Shown one piece after another: positions 1 to 11,309 of a DNA stretch of 64,000 bases (position 1 is the stretch's first letter; every line of letters begins with the position of its first letter). A model generated the notes under the pieces. The model was not told where the DNA came from and did not search any database. It saw only the letters and a program-made list of their open reading frames with translations. The translations under genes and the position numbers were made by a program. The DNA is from Ascoidea asiatica (Eukaryota > Ascomycota > Saccharomycetes > Ascoideales > Ascoideaceae), in assembly GCA_001600695.1 (NCBI GenBank), contig BCKQ01000007.1, positions 309,607 through 373,606 on the forward strand, written 5' to 3'.

Positions 1-13
1 TTTAAATCAATTT

Positions 14-808
14 ATGTTAAATAATTCAAAAAATTTAATTCAATCTAAATATTCAAATTTTCAATCAATTTATTTTAATAAAAATTTAATTTCAAGTAAT
101 TTTAAAATTAATTTTAATGAAAATTTTAATAATAATTTTAATTTATTTAAAAATTCTTTTGATAATTCAATTTTTGAAAATTTTTATTTATATTATTTTA
201 ATAAAAATTTATTTAAAAAAAAAAAAAATTATGATAATGATAATGATATTTTAAATTTAAAAAATTTTAATCAATTTTATTCTTTTCAAAATGATTTAAA
301 AATTAATTTAAATTTTAATATTTTAAAAAAAAAAGCAAAATTATCTTCAAATTTTGGTTTCTTAGATTTTTGGATTTTAAATAATAATATTAATATTACT
401 AATAATAATAATAATAGTTTAAAAAATTATAAATTTTTTAAAAATTATAAATTTTTTAAAAATTTTAATAATTATAATAATAAATTAAATTCAAAAATTT
501 TTAATAAAAAAAATTCTTTAAAAGGTGATAAAAATCTTTTAACAGAATTTGAATTTAATTTTAAAATTATAGATTTTAAAAATCATGATTTAAGAAATAA
601 ATTAGCTCCATTTAATATTTTAATGGAAATTAATAATTTAAAAAATTTTGAAAAAAATTTAATGAATACAAATTTAAAAAGTCCAATAAATAAATTAAAG
701 AAAAAAAGACAATTAAAAAATCTTCAATTAAAATCAAATTTAAATTCTCATTCTCATTCTCATTCTCATTCTCATTCTCATTCTTCATTATCAAATTCAA
801 GAATTTTA

Positions 809-856
<48 letters not shown>

Positions 857-2605
857 TCTTCACAACGTTCTTCAACTAGATTTTCAATTAATGATAATAG
901 ATCTATACCTAATACATTTCGTCCAAGAAGATATAGATTACCAACTCGTGAAAATTTAATTAATAGAAATCCTAGAATTAATCTTCCATTACGTACTCCA
1001 TCATATAATTCTTCTAATACTATTAATAATTTTAATCTTGCTAATCATCATAGATCTAGATTAGGTCATATAACTTTTGGAGCTAGAGTTAGAAATAATA
1101 CAGTTAATAATAATGTAAATAATAATATTATTTCAAATGAACTGAATGAAATATTTGATAATATTAATAGTACTAGAGATTTTAGAAGAAGATTAGAACC
1201 TTCAAGATTTGAAAGATTTGAAAATATTCCATCTGAGGATGATCCTATTGATGTTATAGTTTCCAATTTTTATGGAAATGAAGATGTAGAATCTGATGAT
1301 AACTTAACTAGTGCTAATGTTCCTTTTGTTAATAGTAATGAAACTGATGATGAATATGAATATGAAGATAATGATGATGATGAAGATGAAGAATTATTAG
1401 AAAATGATGATGATCTTTATGAACAATTTAATGATTTAGAAGATGGTGATGATTATGAATATCAAGATAATGAAGTAGAACAATTGGATGATAATGATAA
1501 TGATAATGATAATGGTGATTATGAAGAAGATAATGATTATGATGACGATGATTATGATGATGATGATGATTATGATGATGATGAAGATGATGATGATATT
1601 GATATTGATGATGATCGATATAATTTTCGTCTTAGACATCATCAATCAAATTTTTATGATGAAGAAGTTAATGAAATTGATAATAATAATATTGAAAAAA
1701 TGATTGAAGAAAATATTGAATTTTTAGAAGATAAAAAATATTCAAATCTTGGTTTAAGTTCATTAGATATTAAAAAACTTCGTAAAAGTCAAAAGATTTT
1801 AAATGAAATTAATTGTTTTAATAAATTAAGGAAAAAACAAGTTGATAAATTAATGAAAATTAAATTAAAAAATTGGTTTAAATTAAAACCATTTAATAAA
1901 ATTAATTATTTTAAAAATTTTTTAATTTGTTTAAATTGTGAAAAATGTTTAAAATATATTTTAAATAATTTTACATTTATGGAATTAGAATTAAATGATA
2001 TTAAACATAAAATTAATAAAAAAGATAAAGAATATTTAAAAAAAGATTATAGAAAAGAAATAATTATTCAAGAAATTAATAAATTATTTAATGATAAAAT
2101 GAATAGATATAATGATTTTGGTATAAATGATATGAATTTAACTAAAAAAGAATTTGAAAATGTAATAAAATTATTAAAATTTCCTAAAAAAGAATTTAAT
2201 GAAGAATTTTTAAAAAAAATTGGATATAATAAACTTGAAAAATTAAAAGAATTAAGAAAAAAATATGAAAATGAATTTGATAAAGAAAAAGAAGAAAAAG
2301 AAGATAAAGAAGATAAAGAAGATGAAAAATTAAGAAAAGAAAAAGAATTATTTAAAAAATTCAAAGTTTTAATAAGTTTAAATAAAACAACTGGAGAAAT
2401 TAGTTTAATTAAATTTTTTGATTCATTTAATTTTAATATAAATAATGAAATTGATGAGTTTAAAGAATTGAATAATAATATTAATAATTCAAAAAATGGA
2501 AAAAATAAAATCAATTATGGAAATAAGTTTGTTAAAAATGATTATTTAAGTTTTAAAAGTGATAAAAATTTTAATAATTCATCAATTAATCATGAAATGT
2601 GTTAA
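14..2605 (+). CDS. Unrecognised large acidic low-complexity protein
   Basis: I do not recognise this 863-residue protein. The N-terminal ~220 residues are Asn/Phe/Lys-rich. They are followed by a run of alternating His-Ser (about residues 245-258) and a poly-Asn run (about 267-281). An Arg-rich patch lies at about residues 285-345. A very acidic Asp/Glu/Tyr stretch covers about residues 440-535, and the C-terminal third is Lys/Glu-rich and probably helical, with a Cys pair near residue 640. There is no signal peptide or clear membrane segment. The frame is also open upstream of the first ATG to the window edge, so the true start may lie outside. The length of the frame in such AT-rich DNA makes it a real gene. 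It could be a nuclear or nucleolar factor, judged only from the alternating basic and acidic tracts. Confidence 0.75.
748..857. repeat. In-frame microsatellites (CATTCT hexamer, then AAT)
   Basis: A CATTCT-type hexamer repeats about six times (748-785) and encodes alternating His-Ser. It is followed by about fifteen AAT triplets (811-857) encoding Asn. Both keep the reading frame, so length changes would alter only homopeptide length. Confidence 0.9.
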
Positions 2606-2687
2606 TAATAACATCATATTATGTTGTTTTATATATTATATATTATATATTATATATTATATATCGTATGTATATTGGTGATAATAT

Positions 2688-3126
2688 TTATACACAAGTT
2701 GATAACATTTTTGAAATTACTTTAATTAATTGAATATTTTGAGAAGCAGCATAAACTCTTTCTTTATCATTTAATTGTTTATTAACTTGATTTTCACTTT
2801 GATGTTTTTTTTCTTTAATTTTTATTGATAATCTATATCTCACAGGTAATGATCTTATTAATCTAATTCTTATACCTAAACCAATTAAAGTTGCTAATGA
2901 ACAATGAGTTATAGTTGGAGTAATTTTTATTAAAATTTCTGAAATTTGATTTCTATTATTATAATTATTATTATTATTATTTAAAATTTGAATATCATTT
3001 AAATTTACAACAGCTAATTGAGCTAAATTTAATGGATGTTCAGGATCAGAAATTGTTGCAATTAAATTATAAATATCTTGAGAATCTATTTCTTCTTCAA
3101 TTTCATCATTATTATTTTTAATTAAA

Positions 3127-3178
<52 letters not shown>

Positions 3179-3431
3179 AAATGTTTTGTAATTCTTCTAA
3201 TGATAAATTATTCATATCAATTTGATTCAAGTTATCTTTATCATCTTTATCATCTTGATCTTGTTGATATTGTTTTTCTTCTACTTCTTGTAAAAAATAT
3301 GGAATTAATGAAATACTATTAAGATTTAAATCATTTGAAACTAATTTAGATATTGGATCAGATATTGAATCTCTATTTTGATTTATATTCACATCATATA
3401 TAGTTGGATTTGCATTTATTGCTTCAGTCAT
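2688..3431 (-). CDS. CIA2: Cia2, MIP18-family cytosolic Fe-S assembly factor
   Basis: Cia2 is part of the CIA targeting complex (with Cia1 and Met18), which delivers Fe-S clusters to cytosolic and nuclear apoproteins. The MIP18/FAM96 domain occupies residues ~117-247. It begins with the hallmark DIYNLIATISDPEHPL and contains the motif TPTITHCSLATLIGL, whose Cys177 is the conserved reactive cysteine. The end of the domain shows the family pattern with VNKQLNDKERV. The length (247 aa) is close to the yeast protein. A poly-Asn run (residues 86-101) and a short Asn insertion near residue 151 are the only oddities. The start MTEAINAN is the first ATG of the frame. The gene is divergent from the Gyp8-like gene across a 1.07-kb promoter region. 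Confidence 0.95.
3131..3178. repeat. ATT microsatellite within CIA2
   Basis: About sixteen ATT triplets on the plus strand encode the poly-Asn run of Cia2 on the minus strand. Confidence 0.9.
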
Positions 3432-4503
3432 TATTGTTTATATTCTTATTTACTCAGTATTACTTTGTTATATTAACTTCTTTAATTAATATATTTTGTA
3501 ATCTTATATTATCATTCTTCTTCTTCTTCTTCTTCTTCTTCTTATTTATTATCTTTATCTTTATTTGATTCACTTTTGCTTCCTTTGCTTCTTTTCTTCG
3601 AGATTCGAGTTTAATCACCAGCCCCGAGCAATTTCTTACCTTTTACGTACATATGTGGCTGTGCACCGGTCATTCACCCTAAAACTATTAAAACAATTCT
3701 GGATTCAGCTTATTAATATCATTATTGCAAATGCTGATAGTGAGACTGGTTTCAATCCCATTTTTGAAAATACACTGAAAACCCCGAAAACATTTCTCGG
3801 GTCCACTTCCAAATCAAAGACCCCGATAAATATCAAACAGATCCCAAAGCTAGAGGGATCACGTGGAATTTCCAAAAAAATAAAAACAACCCACAATTCT
3901 GGTCTCTAACTATCAGACCCACAAACATGGGTTTTATTAAAACACGAGACCATAATTGGGGGTCACATCTTCAATCACCTGACCGTACACGTGTTTCTCT
4001 TTATTACTGTTATTGGAGCTGGAAGTGTATTTATTGTACGAGCAGTGCCTGCATTGTTTATTATTCACTTTTATTATTCATTACCACGAGATAACGAAAT
4101 CAACAAGAAATGAGATAAATAAATAAATAAAAAAGAAGCATTAAATTATTAAATTATAGTCTAATAAATCAATTAATAAATAAATAAACCAATGAAGTTT
4201 AAGATTATCTAAAGAAAAGAAAAATATGAACTAAAGAAAATAAACTAATAAAATTGATCTAATATTCATAAATTCAATTAATATCATCCAACTTTTACTT
4301 TTTACTATTAACTAAAGTTATATATTATAAAGTAAAGTAATTGATTATCTCAATTTCAATTCAAATATTATATATTTCCATAATTTCCATTTTTATAAAT
4401 AATCTCGTAAATATATCATCTCATCTCATCATCATTATCATTATCATTATCATTATCATAATCATCATCATCATCACTATTACTATTATTATTATTATAA
4501 AAT
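3432..4503. promoter_or_regulatory. Divergent promoter region CIA2 / GYP8-like
   Basis: This 1.07-kb region separates two divergent genes. Next to CIA2 it holds a CTT microsatellite (3515-3543). The middle (about 3590-4060) is clearly richer in GC than its surroundings. Two CACGTG E-boxes of the Cbf1 type lie there: ATCACGTG at 3858-3865 and ACACGTGT at 3987-3994. A short hairpin with arms ACCC(C)GA and TCGGGT lies at 3781-3802. The part nearest GYP8 has ATC/ATT microsatellites (4425-4498). An open frame of 114 codons at 3565-3909 shows no protein-like composition and is not called. Confidence 0.5.
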
Positions 4504-6816
4504 ATGAATTCTGTTTCAAATTTTTCAATTATTCAACCTGATTGTTGGGAAAATATGGAATTATCTGATCTTGGAAAATCAATATTTAATGATAATCCAT
4601 TATCTAAAATGACAAAAGATTTAAAATTATCTTCAATTAATTATCTTTTAAAAAATTTATCAAATAATTTAAATATTAATACTAATATAAATAATTCAAA
4701 TTATATTAATGATTTAAATCTTTTAAAAAATTTATTAAAATCAAGAGATGGTTTAATTTTAAATTCTTTAAGAAGAAAAATTTATCCATTAATTTTAAAT
4801 ATTAATATAATTAATTCAAAAAATAATAATGATTATGAATTTGATATAATTAATAATGATTATCTTAATAATAATAACCAACAATTTAAACATAAACATA
4901 AAGATGAAAATCAAGTTTTTTTAGATACTGAAAGATCTTTTGTATTTTATCCAAAAAATTTAAATATTTCTCAAAAAAATTTTCTTAAAAAAAGATTAAA
5001 TTTATTAATTATTTTATTCTTAAGAAAATTTAATAATTTATCTTATTATCAAGGTTATCATGATATTGCTCAATTAATTTTATTAATATCTTATACAAAT
5101 AATGATACAAATAATAATTCAAATAATAATTTAAATTTAATCAACTTCTCCAATAAAGATCAAGATCAAAATCAAGAAGAAAATGAAAATGAAAATGAAA
5201 ATTATAATTTTAACTTAGCTTTTAAATTATTACAATATATATCTTTAAATCATTTAAGAGATTTCATGATGCCAACTATAAATCAATCAATTGATCAATT
5301 AAATTTAATTCTTTTAATTTTAAAAAAAATTAATAATAATTTTTATAATTTATTAAATTTAATTAATCCATTCTATTCATTATCAAATATTTTAACTTTT
5401 TTTATTCATGATATTAAAAATTTTAATAATATTTCATTTTTTTTAGATTTTTTCATCTCTTATAATTCAATTTTTTTAAATATTTATTTATATATTTCAA
5501 TACTTTTATTAAAAAAAAATTATATTTTAAATAAATTAAATTTAAATCAATTAAATATTAATTATTCTTATTTCAATGATAATATAAGTTTAATTGATAC
5601 TTCCAATTCAAATTCAAATTCAAATTCAAATTCAATGTCAACTAGTTTTTTAAGTGAAAATGAAACTTTAGTTGATAGTACTATTTTAAATCCAATTATA
5701 GATTCTGATAATAACTTTAAAGACAATTTAAATAACTTAGATAATATACAAGATTTTCAATTAGAACCAATACCAAATTCAAATTATATTTCAGATTTAA
5801 ATAATAATTATAATAATAATTCAAACTTATCATCAACTTTACCATTTGATGAATCTTTAATTAATAAAGATCTTTTACATACAACTTTATCAAATCTTAC
5901 AAATGATATAAATTCAGAATTCTTATTTAATGCTTTAAATTTATCAAATGATTTAATTTTAAAATTTCCTCCAATAATTTTAAATGAATTCAATTATCAA
6001 TCAAATTTAAATTTTAATTCAAAAATCTTAAATTTCTATAAAAATTTATCAAATATAACAATTACAAAAAATATTTTTAATGAAAATTTCTTCAAATTTA
6101 AAAAAATTAATCAATTCTCAGTCTTAAAAACAACTTCATTATTATTAAATAATGATTTAAATTTTCAATTTAAAAAAAATTTAATAAATATAAATTTTAA
6201 AAATTTAATCAATTTACAAATTAATGAAATTAATCAAAAGACAAATTATGAAAAAAAATTAAATGAAGAAAATTTTAATAATTTATTAATTAAAAGAAAA
6301 AAATTAAAACTTGAAAATGAAAAACAAAAACAAAAACAGAAACAAAAACAAAAACAAGTAATAAAAAAAAATAGTAATAAAAAGAGTAATAATATTGTCA
6401 TTCAATTATTTAATAATATTTATAAGAATTTATTTTCAAATAATAATAAAAATATTAATAAACATTCAAGAATTTTGAAAATTATAAAAATCTCTTTAAT
6501 TATTGGAATTTCAAGTATTCTATTAAGTTATTTCATGAATAAAAAAAATCTTTTAAATAATAACTTTAATAATACTTTAATCAATTCTCTGCTGAGTAAT
6601 AAGAATTTAAATAAGAATTTAAATATTCTTTATACAAATTTCTTAAATTTGAAATTCAATTTCAATAATAATTTCAATCATTTTAATAGTTTTAATAGTT
6701 TTAATACTATTGATACTTTTAATAATATTGGTATACATGTTGGTATATTCAAAGAAACAATGAAAGAACAATTAAATCAAAGTTTAAATACTTTATTAAA
6801 TAAATTTTCATCTTAA
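4504..6816 (+). CDS. GYP8: Gyp8-like TBC-domain RabGAP with C-terminal membrane anchor
   Basis: This is a GTPase-activating protein for Ypt/Rab GTPases; the Gyp8/TBC1D20 group acts on Ypt1/Rab1 at the ER-Golgi. The TBC catalytic motifs are visible: the arginine finger in DTERSF (D141 to R144) and the glutamine finger in YYQGYHDI (Q183). They are followed by the helical core with LRDFMMP and a stretch of hydrophobic helices to about residue 340. A hydrophobic segment near residues 656-678 (KISLIIGISSILLSYF) followed by a short tail fits the single C-terminal anchor of the TBC1D20/Gyp8 group. The protein (770 aa) is longer than yeast Gyp8 (about 500 aa) because of Asn/Ser-rich insertions between the TBC core and the anchor. 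It converges with SMC1, leaving a 169-bp gap. Confidence 0.85.
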   Translation: MNSVSNFSIIQPDCWENMELSDLGKSIFNDNPLSKMTKDLKLSSINYLLKNLSNNLNINTNINNSNYINDLNLLKNLLKSRDGLILNSLRRKIYPLILNINIINSKNNNDYEFDIINNDYLNNNNQQFKHKHKDENQVFLDTERSFVFYPKNLNISQKNFLKKRLNLLIILFLRKFNNLSYYQGYHDIAQLILLISYTNNDTNNNSNNNLNLINFSNKDQDQNQEENENENENYNFNLAFKLLQYISLNHLRDFMMPTINQSIDQLNLILLILKKINNNFYNLLNLINPFYSLSNILTFFIHDIKNFNNISFFLDFFISYNSIFLNIYLYISILLLKKNYILNKLNLNQLNINYSYFNDNISLIDTSNSNSNSNSNSMSTSFLSENETLVDSTILNPIIDSDNNFKDNLNNLDNIQDFQLEPIPNSNYISDLNNNYNNNSNLSSTLPFDESLINKDLLHTTLSNLTNDINSEFLFNALNLSNDLILKFPPIILNEFNYQSNLNFNSKILNFYKNLSNITITKNIFNENFFKFKKINQFSVLKTTSLLLNNDLNFQFKKNLININFKNLINLQINEINQKTNYEKKLNEENFNNLLIKRKKLKLENEKQKQKQKQKQKQVIKKNSNKKSNNIVIQLFNNIYKNLFSNNNKNINKHSRILKIIKISLIIGISSILLSYFMNKKNLLNNNFNNTLINSLLSNKNLNKNLNILYTNFLNLKFNFNNNFNHFNSFNSFNTIDTFNNIGIHVGIFKETMKEQLNQSLNTLLNKFSS

Positions 6817-6985
6817 ACTTCCAATTACTTTATTATCTTTTAGATCATTATAAGAACAATTTATTAGCAAAATTTAAACTAGATATAATACATATGAAGA
6901 ACCTAAAAAAGAAAAAGAAAAAGAATATATAATAACAATAATAATAATAGTAATAATAATAACAAGGTAAATTAAAATCACCATT

Positions 6986-9900
6986 TTAACTTGTTGTAGA
7001 AATTTTTTGATCTGGATATTTTGTTAAATCTAAAGTAATAATCTTGGAACTATTTTCAACTTGTTCTCTATAAATTCCAACTAATGAATCACTTCTTTCA
7101 AATAAACCATTTTTTAATGATATTACAATAAATTGAAAATTTGGTCCAGCATTTTTACTTATATAATTTGCAATTTTTGAAACATTTGCATTATCTAATG
7201 CTGCATCAACTTCATCTAAAACAAAAAATGGTGATGGTTGAAAAGAATGAATTGCAAATAATAATGCTAATGCTGCAATGGTTTTTTCTCCTCCTGATAA
7301 TAATTCCATATCTCTAAATCTTTTCATTGGTGGCATTGCATGATATTTAATACCATAATTATATGGTTCATATTCATCTTCTAATGTTAAATAAGCTGAT
7401 CCACCTGATGGTGAAGCTTTTGATTTTGTTAAATCTTTATATATTGAATCAATTTTTGATGATATATGATTAAATGCTTTTAAAAATAATTCAATTCTTT
7501 TATCTTTAATATCATTAAATTCTTTTGCAATTGAATTTTCTGTTTGTCTAGTTTGTTGATGTTCTTTTTCTACATTTTTTAATCTTTTTTCAACTTCTTC
7601 TAATCTAGCTATAGCTTTTGTATTTGGTGAAAGATTTTCTAATTCTTCATTAATTTCAGAAATATTATCATTAAATCTATTTTCAATATTAGGATCTGTA
7701 TTATCTTTTAAATTTTCATCTAAATCTGTATAATCAACTTTAATTGATTCTGAAATTTGAATTATATCAGGAACTTCTTCATTTTCATCTTCTTCATCTT
7801 CTTCTCCAATTGGTAAAGAATCTAAAGAACCTTCAAGTAAATCAATTTCAATATTTTCTATTTTACATGATTTTAATATATTTATACGATTTATTACTTC
7901 TTTTTCAATATCTTCTTCAATATTAAAACATTTTCTTTTTAATGATTCATATTTTTCTCGTAATTCTATTGCATTCTCTTCAGTTGTTTTTGAAACAAGT
8001 AATTTACTTTGTAATTCTTTTTCTAAAGAAGCTAAATCAGATGATAAAACTTCAATTTCAGATTCTAATAAATCAATTTCTTCTTCTATCTCTTCTTTTT
8101 CTTTTTCTAATTCTTCTAAATTTTTATCATATTCTTCTTTAGATTTTTTAACTTTTTCTATACGTTGATTTGTTTCTTCTAATCTTTCATTTTCAAAATT
8201 TAATTTATTTTCTATAGTTGTAATTTGTTTTGTTATTTTTGCTTTTTCTAAAGCTCTATTTCTAATTAAAGCACCATGAGTCTTTTCATATTCATCAATA
8301 CCTTCTTTTAAATTATATTTTATACAAAATGATGAATAAATTTCTTCTTGAAGTTTAGAAATTTTACTTATTTGATCTTTAATTTTTAAATTTATTGATT
8401 CTAATTGATTTTTTTTAATATCATCAATTTTTTTAATAATTTTTTCTGAAAGAATATCATTTGATTGATATTTAAGTTGCATTTCACAATCATTTATATT
8501 TCTTTTAATTTCAGAAATTGAAGTTCTTTGAAGTGGAATTGTATTTTCTAAATCAACTATATCATCTAATAATTTTTTTTCTGTTAAATCATTTGGTTTT
8601 TTATTATTTAAAGAATTTAATTGATTTATAAGATTATCTTTTTTATAAATTAATTCATTAAATTCTTGTTTATCCCATCTTTGTTTTTTTTTATCATTAC
8701 CAGATGTACCACCAGTCATTAAACCAGATTTATGAATTATTGAACCATCAATAGTTACAACTTTTGTAGAAATATTTTTTTCCCAACGTACAATTTTTGC
8801 AATTTCCATATTATCACAAACTATTGAATCATTACAAGAATATTGAATTGCTCTTTCTAAAATTGGATCAAATTCTAAAATATCTATTATAGGTTTTGCA
8901 TTTGGATGAATATGACGAAAATTTTGATTTGGAGGTTTTGATTCAATAAAATCTAAAGGTATAAAAGAAGCAACACCAGCTCTTTGTTCTTTAAGATAAG
9001 AAATACATTGAGTTGCAATTGATAAAGTATCAACAATAATTGAATCAAAATTTTTACCAAGAGCTGTAGAAACTGCAATTTCATATTTTTTTTGTCTTGG
9101 TTTACATAAATCTGAAATTAAACCTCTTACACCAGGAAATAATCTTTTTAAATTTGAAATATTTTCTCTTAATTTTCTTTCTCTATTTGATTCTCTTTGA
9201 TTTGAATTTAAAATATCTAATTTTATTAAAATATCTTTTAATTTTGAATTAATTTCAAATTCTTTTGAAATATATAATTCTTTTTCATTTCTAAATGATT
9301 CAAGTTTTAATTTTTTTTCATTTAAATTTTTTTTTATTAATGAAAATTGAATATTTAAATCAGATAATGAATTAATAAAATTAAATTTATTTAAATTTAA
9401 TGAATTTATTCTAATTTCTATAATTTCTTTTTGTTTTAATAAATTATCTAATTGATTTTGTAAATTATTTTTTTCAATTAATAATTGTGATAAATTTTCT
9501 TCAAAATCAGCACCTGAATTTAATAAAAATTTTGATCTTAATATTTCATAATCTTTTTGACCTTGAATTGATAAATTTGAAGAAATTTGAAATTTATTAA
9601 TATTTTCAATAAAATTTTTTTTAAAAATATTTTTAATTAAATTTAATTGATTTTTTAATAAAATTATTGAATTATTTTGAAAATTTAAATCATTATTTAA
9701 ATCTCTAATTCTATTATTAAATTGAATTAATTTAATTTTTATTAAATTAATTTTTGCAAAAATTGGTAATAAATTATTTTTTTTAAAATTTAAATTATTT
9801 TTTTTTAAAATTATTTTTCTTTTAAATTTTTCAATATTTAAATTATCTTTTTTAAATTGTAAATTTAAAATATTTAAAGTTGAATCTTCTTTAAATAAAT

Positions 9901-10957
9901 TTAATTTTAAATTATTTAAAAAAATTTTTTTATTATTTAAATTTAAATATAAATTTTTTTTATTAAATTCAGAAATATTTAATTTCCATAAATTAAATTG
10001 TTTTATTAAATTTTTTTTTAAAAATAATTTATTTTTAAAATTTTTAAATTCTAATTTTTGTTCTTTATATTGTTTTAATTCTTTTAATAAAATTTTTTTT
10101 AATTCAAAAAATGAATTTGTTTTATCATGAGCTAAATCTTGATTTTTTTTTAAATTATTATAAATAAATTTAAAATTTATTGAACCTGAAATATTTTCAA
10201 TTAAATTTGATAAATCATTTGAAGATTGAGAAGCAATTTTTTCAATATCACCTTGAAATACTAAAAAATTTCTTGCTTTTAATAAAATATTTTGAGATTT
10301 TAAAAATTTAGAATATTGTAAAAAATTTACAAAATTATTATTAATTTTATAAATTGAATTACCTTTTAAAGATATTGATCTTTTTAAATTATAAATTAAA
10401 TTATCATCATTTTGATAAATTGCCATAACATAAGCTTTTGTTGGATCTTTTGAATCTTTGTTTGGATCATTTGAATGTTTTTTTGATTTCTTTGATTTCT
10501 TTGATTTCTTTGAAGTCTTTGAAGTCTTTTGAGATTTTAATTTTCTTTTTCTCTGAGTTGGATTAAAAGTTTGAGAATCAGATTCAGATTCAGAATCAGA
10601 TTCAGAATCAGATTCAGATTCAGATTGTGATTGTGATTGTGATTCAACTTCTATTTCAGAATCTGAATTTAAATTTGAATTTGAATTTGAATTTGAATTT
10701 GAATTTGAATCTGAATTTAAATCATTTGTAATTGAGAGATCTAAGATTCTACCTCTATAAATTAAATCTTTTAAATGATTTGATCTTAAATGATTTGAAC
10801 GTACACCTAATACAAAAGAAATTGCATCCATCATATTTGATTTTCCAGAACCATTTGGACCAATAATACTTGTAAAAAAAGAATTACCAAATTTTATATT
10901 TGTTTTACCTTTATAAGATTTAAAATTATATAATTCTAAACCAATTAATCTACCCAT
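6986..10957 (-). CDS. SMC1: Smc1 cohesin ATPase subunit
   Basis: Smc1 pairs with Smc3 and the kleisin Scc1 to form the cohesin ring that holds sister chromatids together. The protein opens with the Smc1-type start MGRLIGLELYNFKSYKG. Walker A GPNGSGKSN is at residues 33-41. Long coiled coils flank a hinge at about residues 600-750, which contains PGVRGLISDLCKPRQKKYE and ends in LMTGGTSG. The ABC signature ELLSGGEKTIAALALLFAI is near residue 1216 and Walker B FFVLDEVDAALD near 1242. The length of 1323 aa exceeds S. cerevisiae Smc1 (1225) because of an insertion at about residues 72-170. That insertion is Ser/Asn/Asp/Glu-rich and then Lys/Ser-rich. The start is certain from conservation. Confidence 0.98.
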   Translation of the reverse strand: MGRLIGLELYNFKSYKGKTNIKFGNSFFTSIIGPNGSGKSNMMDAISFVLGVRSNHLRSNHLKDLIYRGRILDLSITNDLNSDSNSNSNSNSNSNLNSDSEIEVESQSQSQSESESDSESDSESESDSQTFNPTQRKRKLKSQKTSKTSKKSKKSKKSKKHSNDPNKDSKDPTKAYVMAIYQNDDNLIYNLKRSISLKGNSIYKINNNFVNFLQYSKFLKSQNILLKARNFLVFQGDIEKIASQSSNDLSNLIENISGSINFKFIYNNLKKNQDLAHDKTNSFFELKKILLKELKQYKEQKLEFKNFKNKLFLKKNLIKQFNLWKLNISEFNKKNLYLNLNNKKIFLNNLKLNLFKEDSTLNILNLQFKKDNLNIEKFKRKIILKKNNLNFKKNNLLPIFAKINLIKIKLIQFNNRIRDLNNDLNFQNNSIILLKNQLNLIKNIFKKNFIENINKFQISSNLSIQGQKDYEILRSKFLLNSGADFEENLSQLLIEKNNLQNQLDNLLKQKEIIEIRINSLNLNKFNFINSLSDLNIQFSLIKKNLNEKKLKLESFRNEKELYISKEFEINSKLKDILIKLDILNSNQRESNRERKLRENISNLKRLFPGVRGLISDLCKPRQKKYEIAVSTALGKNFDSIIVDTLSIATQCISYLKEQRAGVASFIPLDFIESKPPNQNFRHIHPNAKPIIDILEFDPILERAIQYSCNDSIVCDNMEIAKIVRWEKNISTKVVTIDGSIIHKSGLMTGGTSGNDKKKQRWDKQEFNELIYKKDNLINQLNSLNNKKPNDLTEKKLLDDIVDLENTIPLQRTSISEIKRNINDCEMQLKYQSNDILSEKIIKKIDDIKKNQLESINLKIKDQISKISKLQEEIYSSFCIKYNLKEGIDEYEKTHGALIRNRALEKAKITKQITTIENKLNFENERLEETNQRIEKVKKSKEEYDKNLEELEKEKEEIEEEIDLLESEIEVLSSDLASLEKELQSKLLVSKTTEENAIELREKYESLKRKCFNIEEDIEKEVINRINILKSCKIENIEIDLLEGSLDSLPIGEEDEEDENEEVPDIIQISESIKVDYTDLDENLKDNTDPNIENRFNDNISEINEELENLSPNTKAIARLEEVEKRLKNVEKEHQQTRQTENSIAKEFNDIKDKRIELFLKAFNHISSKIDSIYKDLTKSKASPSGGSAYLTLEDEYEPYNYGIKYHAMPPMKRFRDMELLSGGEKTIAALALLFAIHSFQPSPFFVLDEVDAALDNANVSKIANYISKNAGPNFQFIVISLKNGLFERSDSLVGIYREQVENSSKIITLDLTKYPDQKISTTS
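10671..10720. repeat. GAATTT hexamer repeat in SMC1
   Basis: A tandem GAATTT repeat on the plus strand encodes alternating Ser-Asn in the insertion of Smc1. Confidence 0.85.
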
Positions 10958-11301
10958 TTTTAACGGTAAGTATATAAGTAATTAAGTAAGTAAGTAATGA
11001 ATGAATTGAGAATAATGAATGTTTTATGTTATTGGTATTGGAATAGGAATAGGAAGTATTAAATCTTTTTAGATTCTTTCATTATTTTATTATTAGTTTT
11101 GTATTCAATTGATTAATATAATATAATGTAATATTAATACTAAAGCAGTAATTTAGATATTTATTATGAGTTTTATTCATAATTTATCAAATTACGTGTT
11201 TTATTATTGTAAAATTGTGGTTTGTTGTTGTTGTTATTGTTGTTGTTATTGTTGTTGTTTTAAGGGTAAGCGATTACGTAATAAAAATGAAAATGAAATA
11301 T

Positions 11302-11309
11302 TTTCGCGT
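11302..11309 (-). promoter_or_regulatory. Possible SCB/MCB cell-cycle element
   Basis: On the minus strand this reads ACGCGAAA, overlapping an MCB core (ACGCG) and an SCB (CRCGAAA). It faces SMC1, whose orthologue is a G1/S gene in S. cerevisiae. A single eight-base match is weak evidence on its own. Confidence 0.35.

Noticed and set aside
1436-1703. ORFs on both strands within the GAT repeat region
   Set aside because: Shadows of the acidic repeat of the first gene (poly-Ile and Met-Ile).
3565-3909. 114-codon ORF between CIA2 and the RabGAP gene
   Set aside because: It lies in the only divergent promoter region, has no recognisable motif and follows the GC-rich patch.
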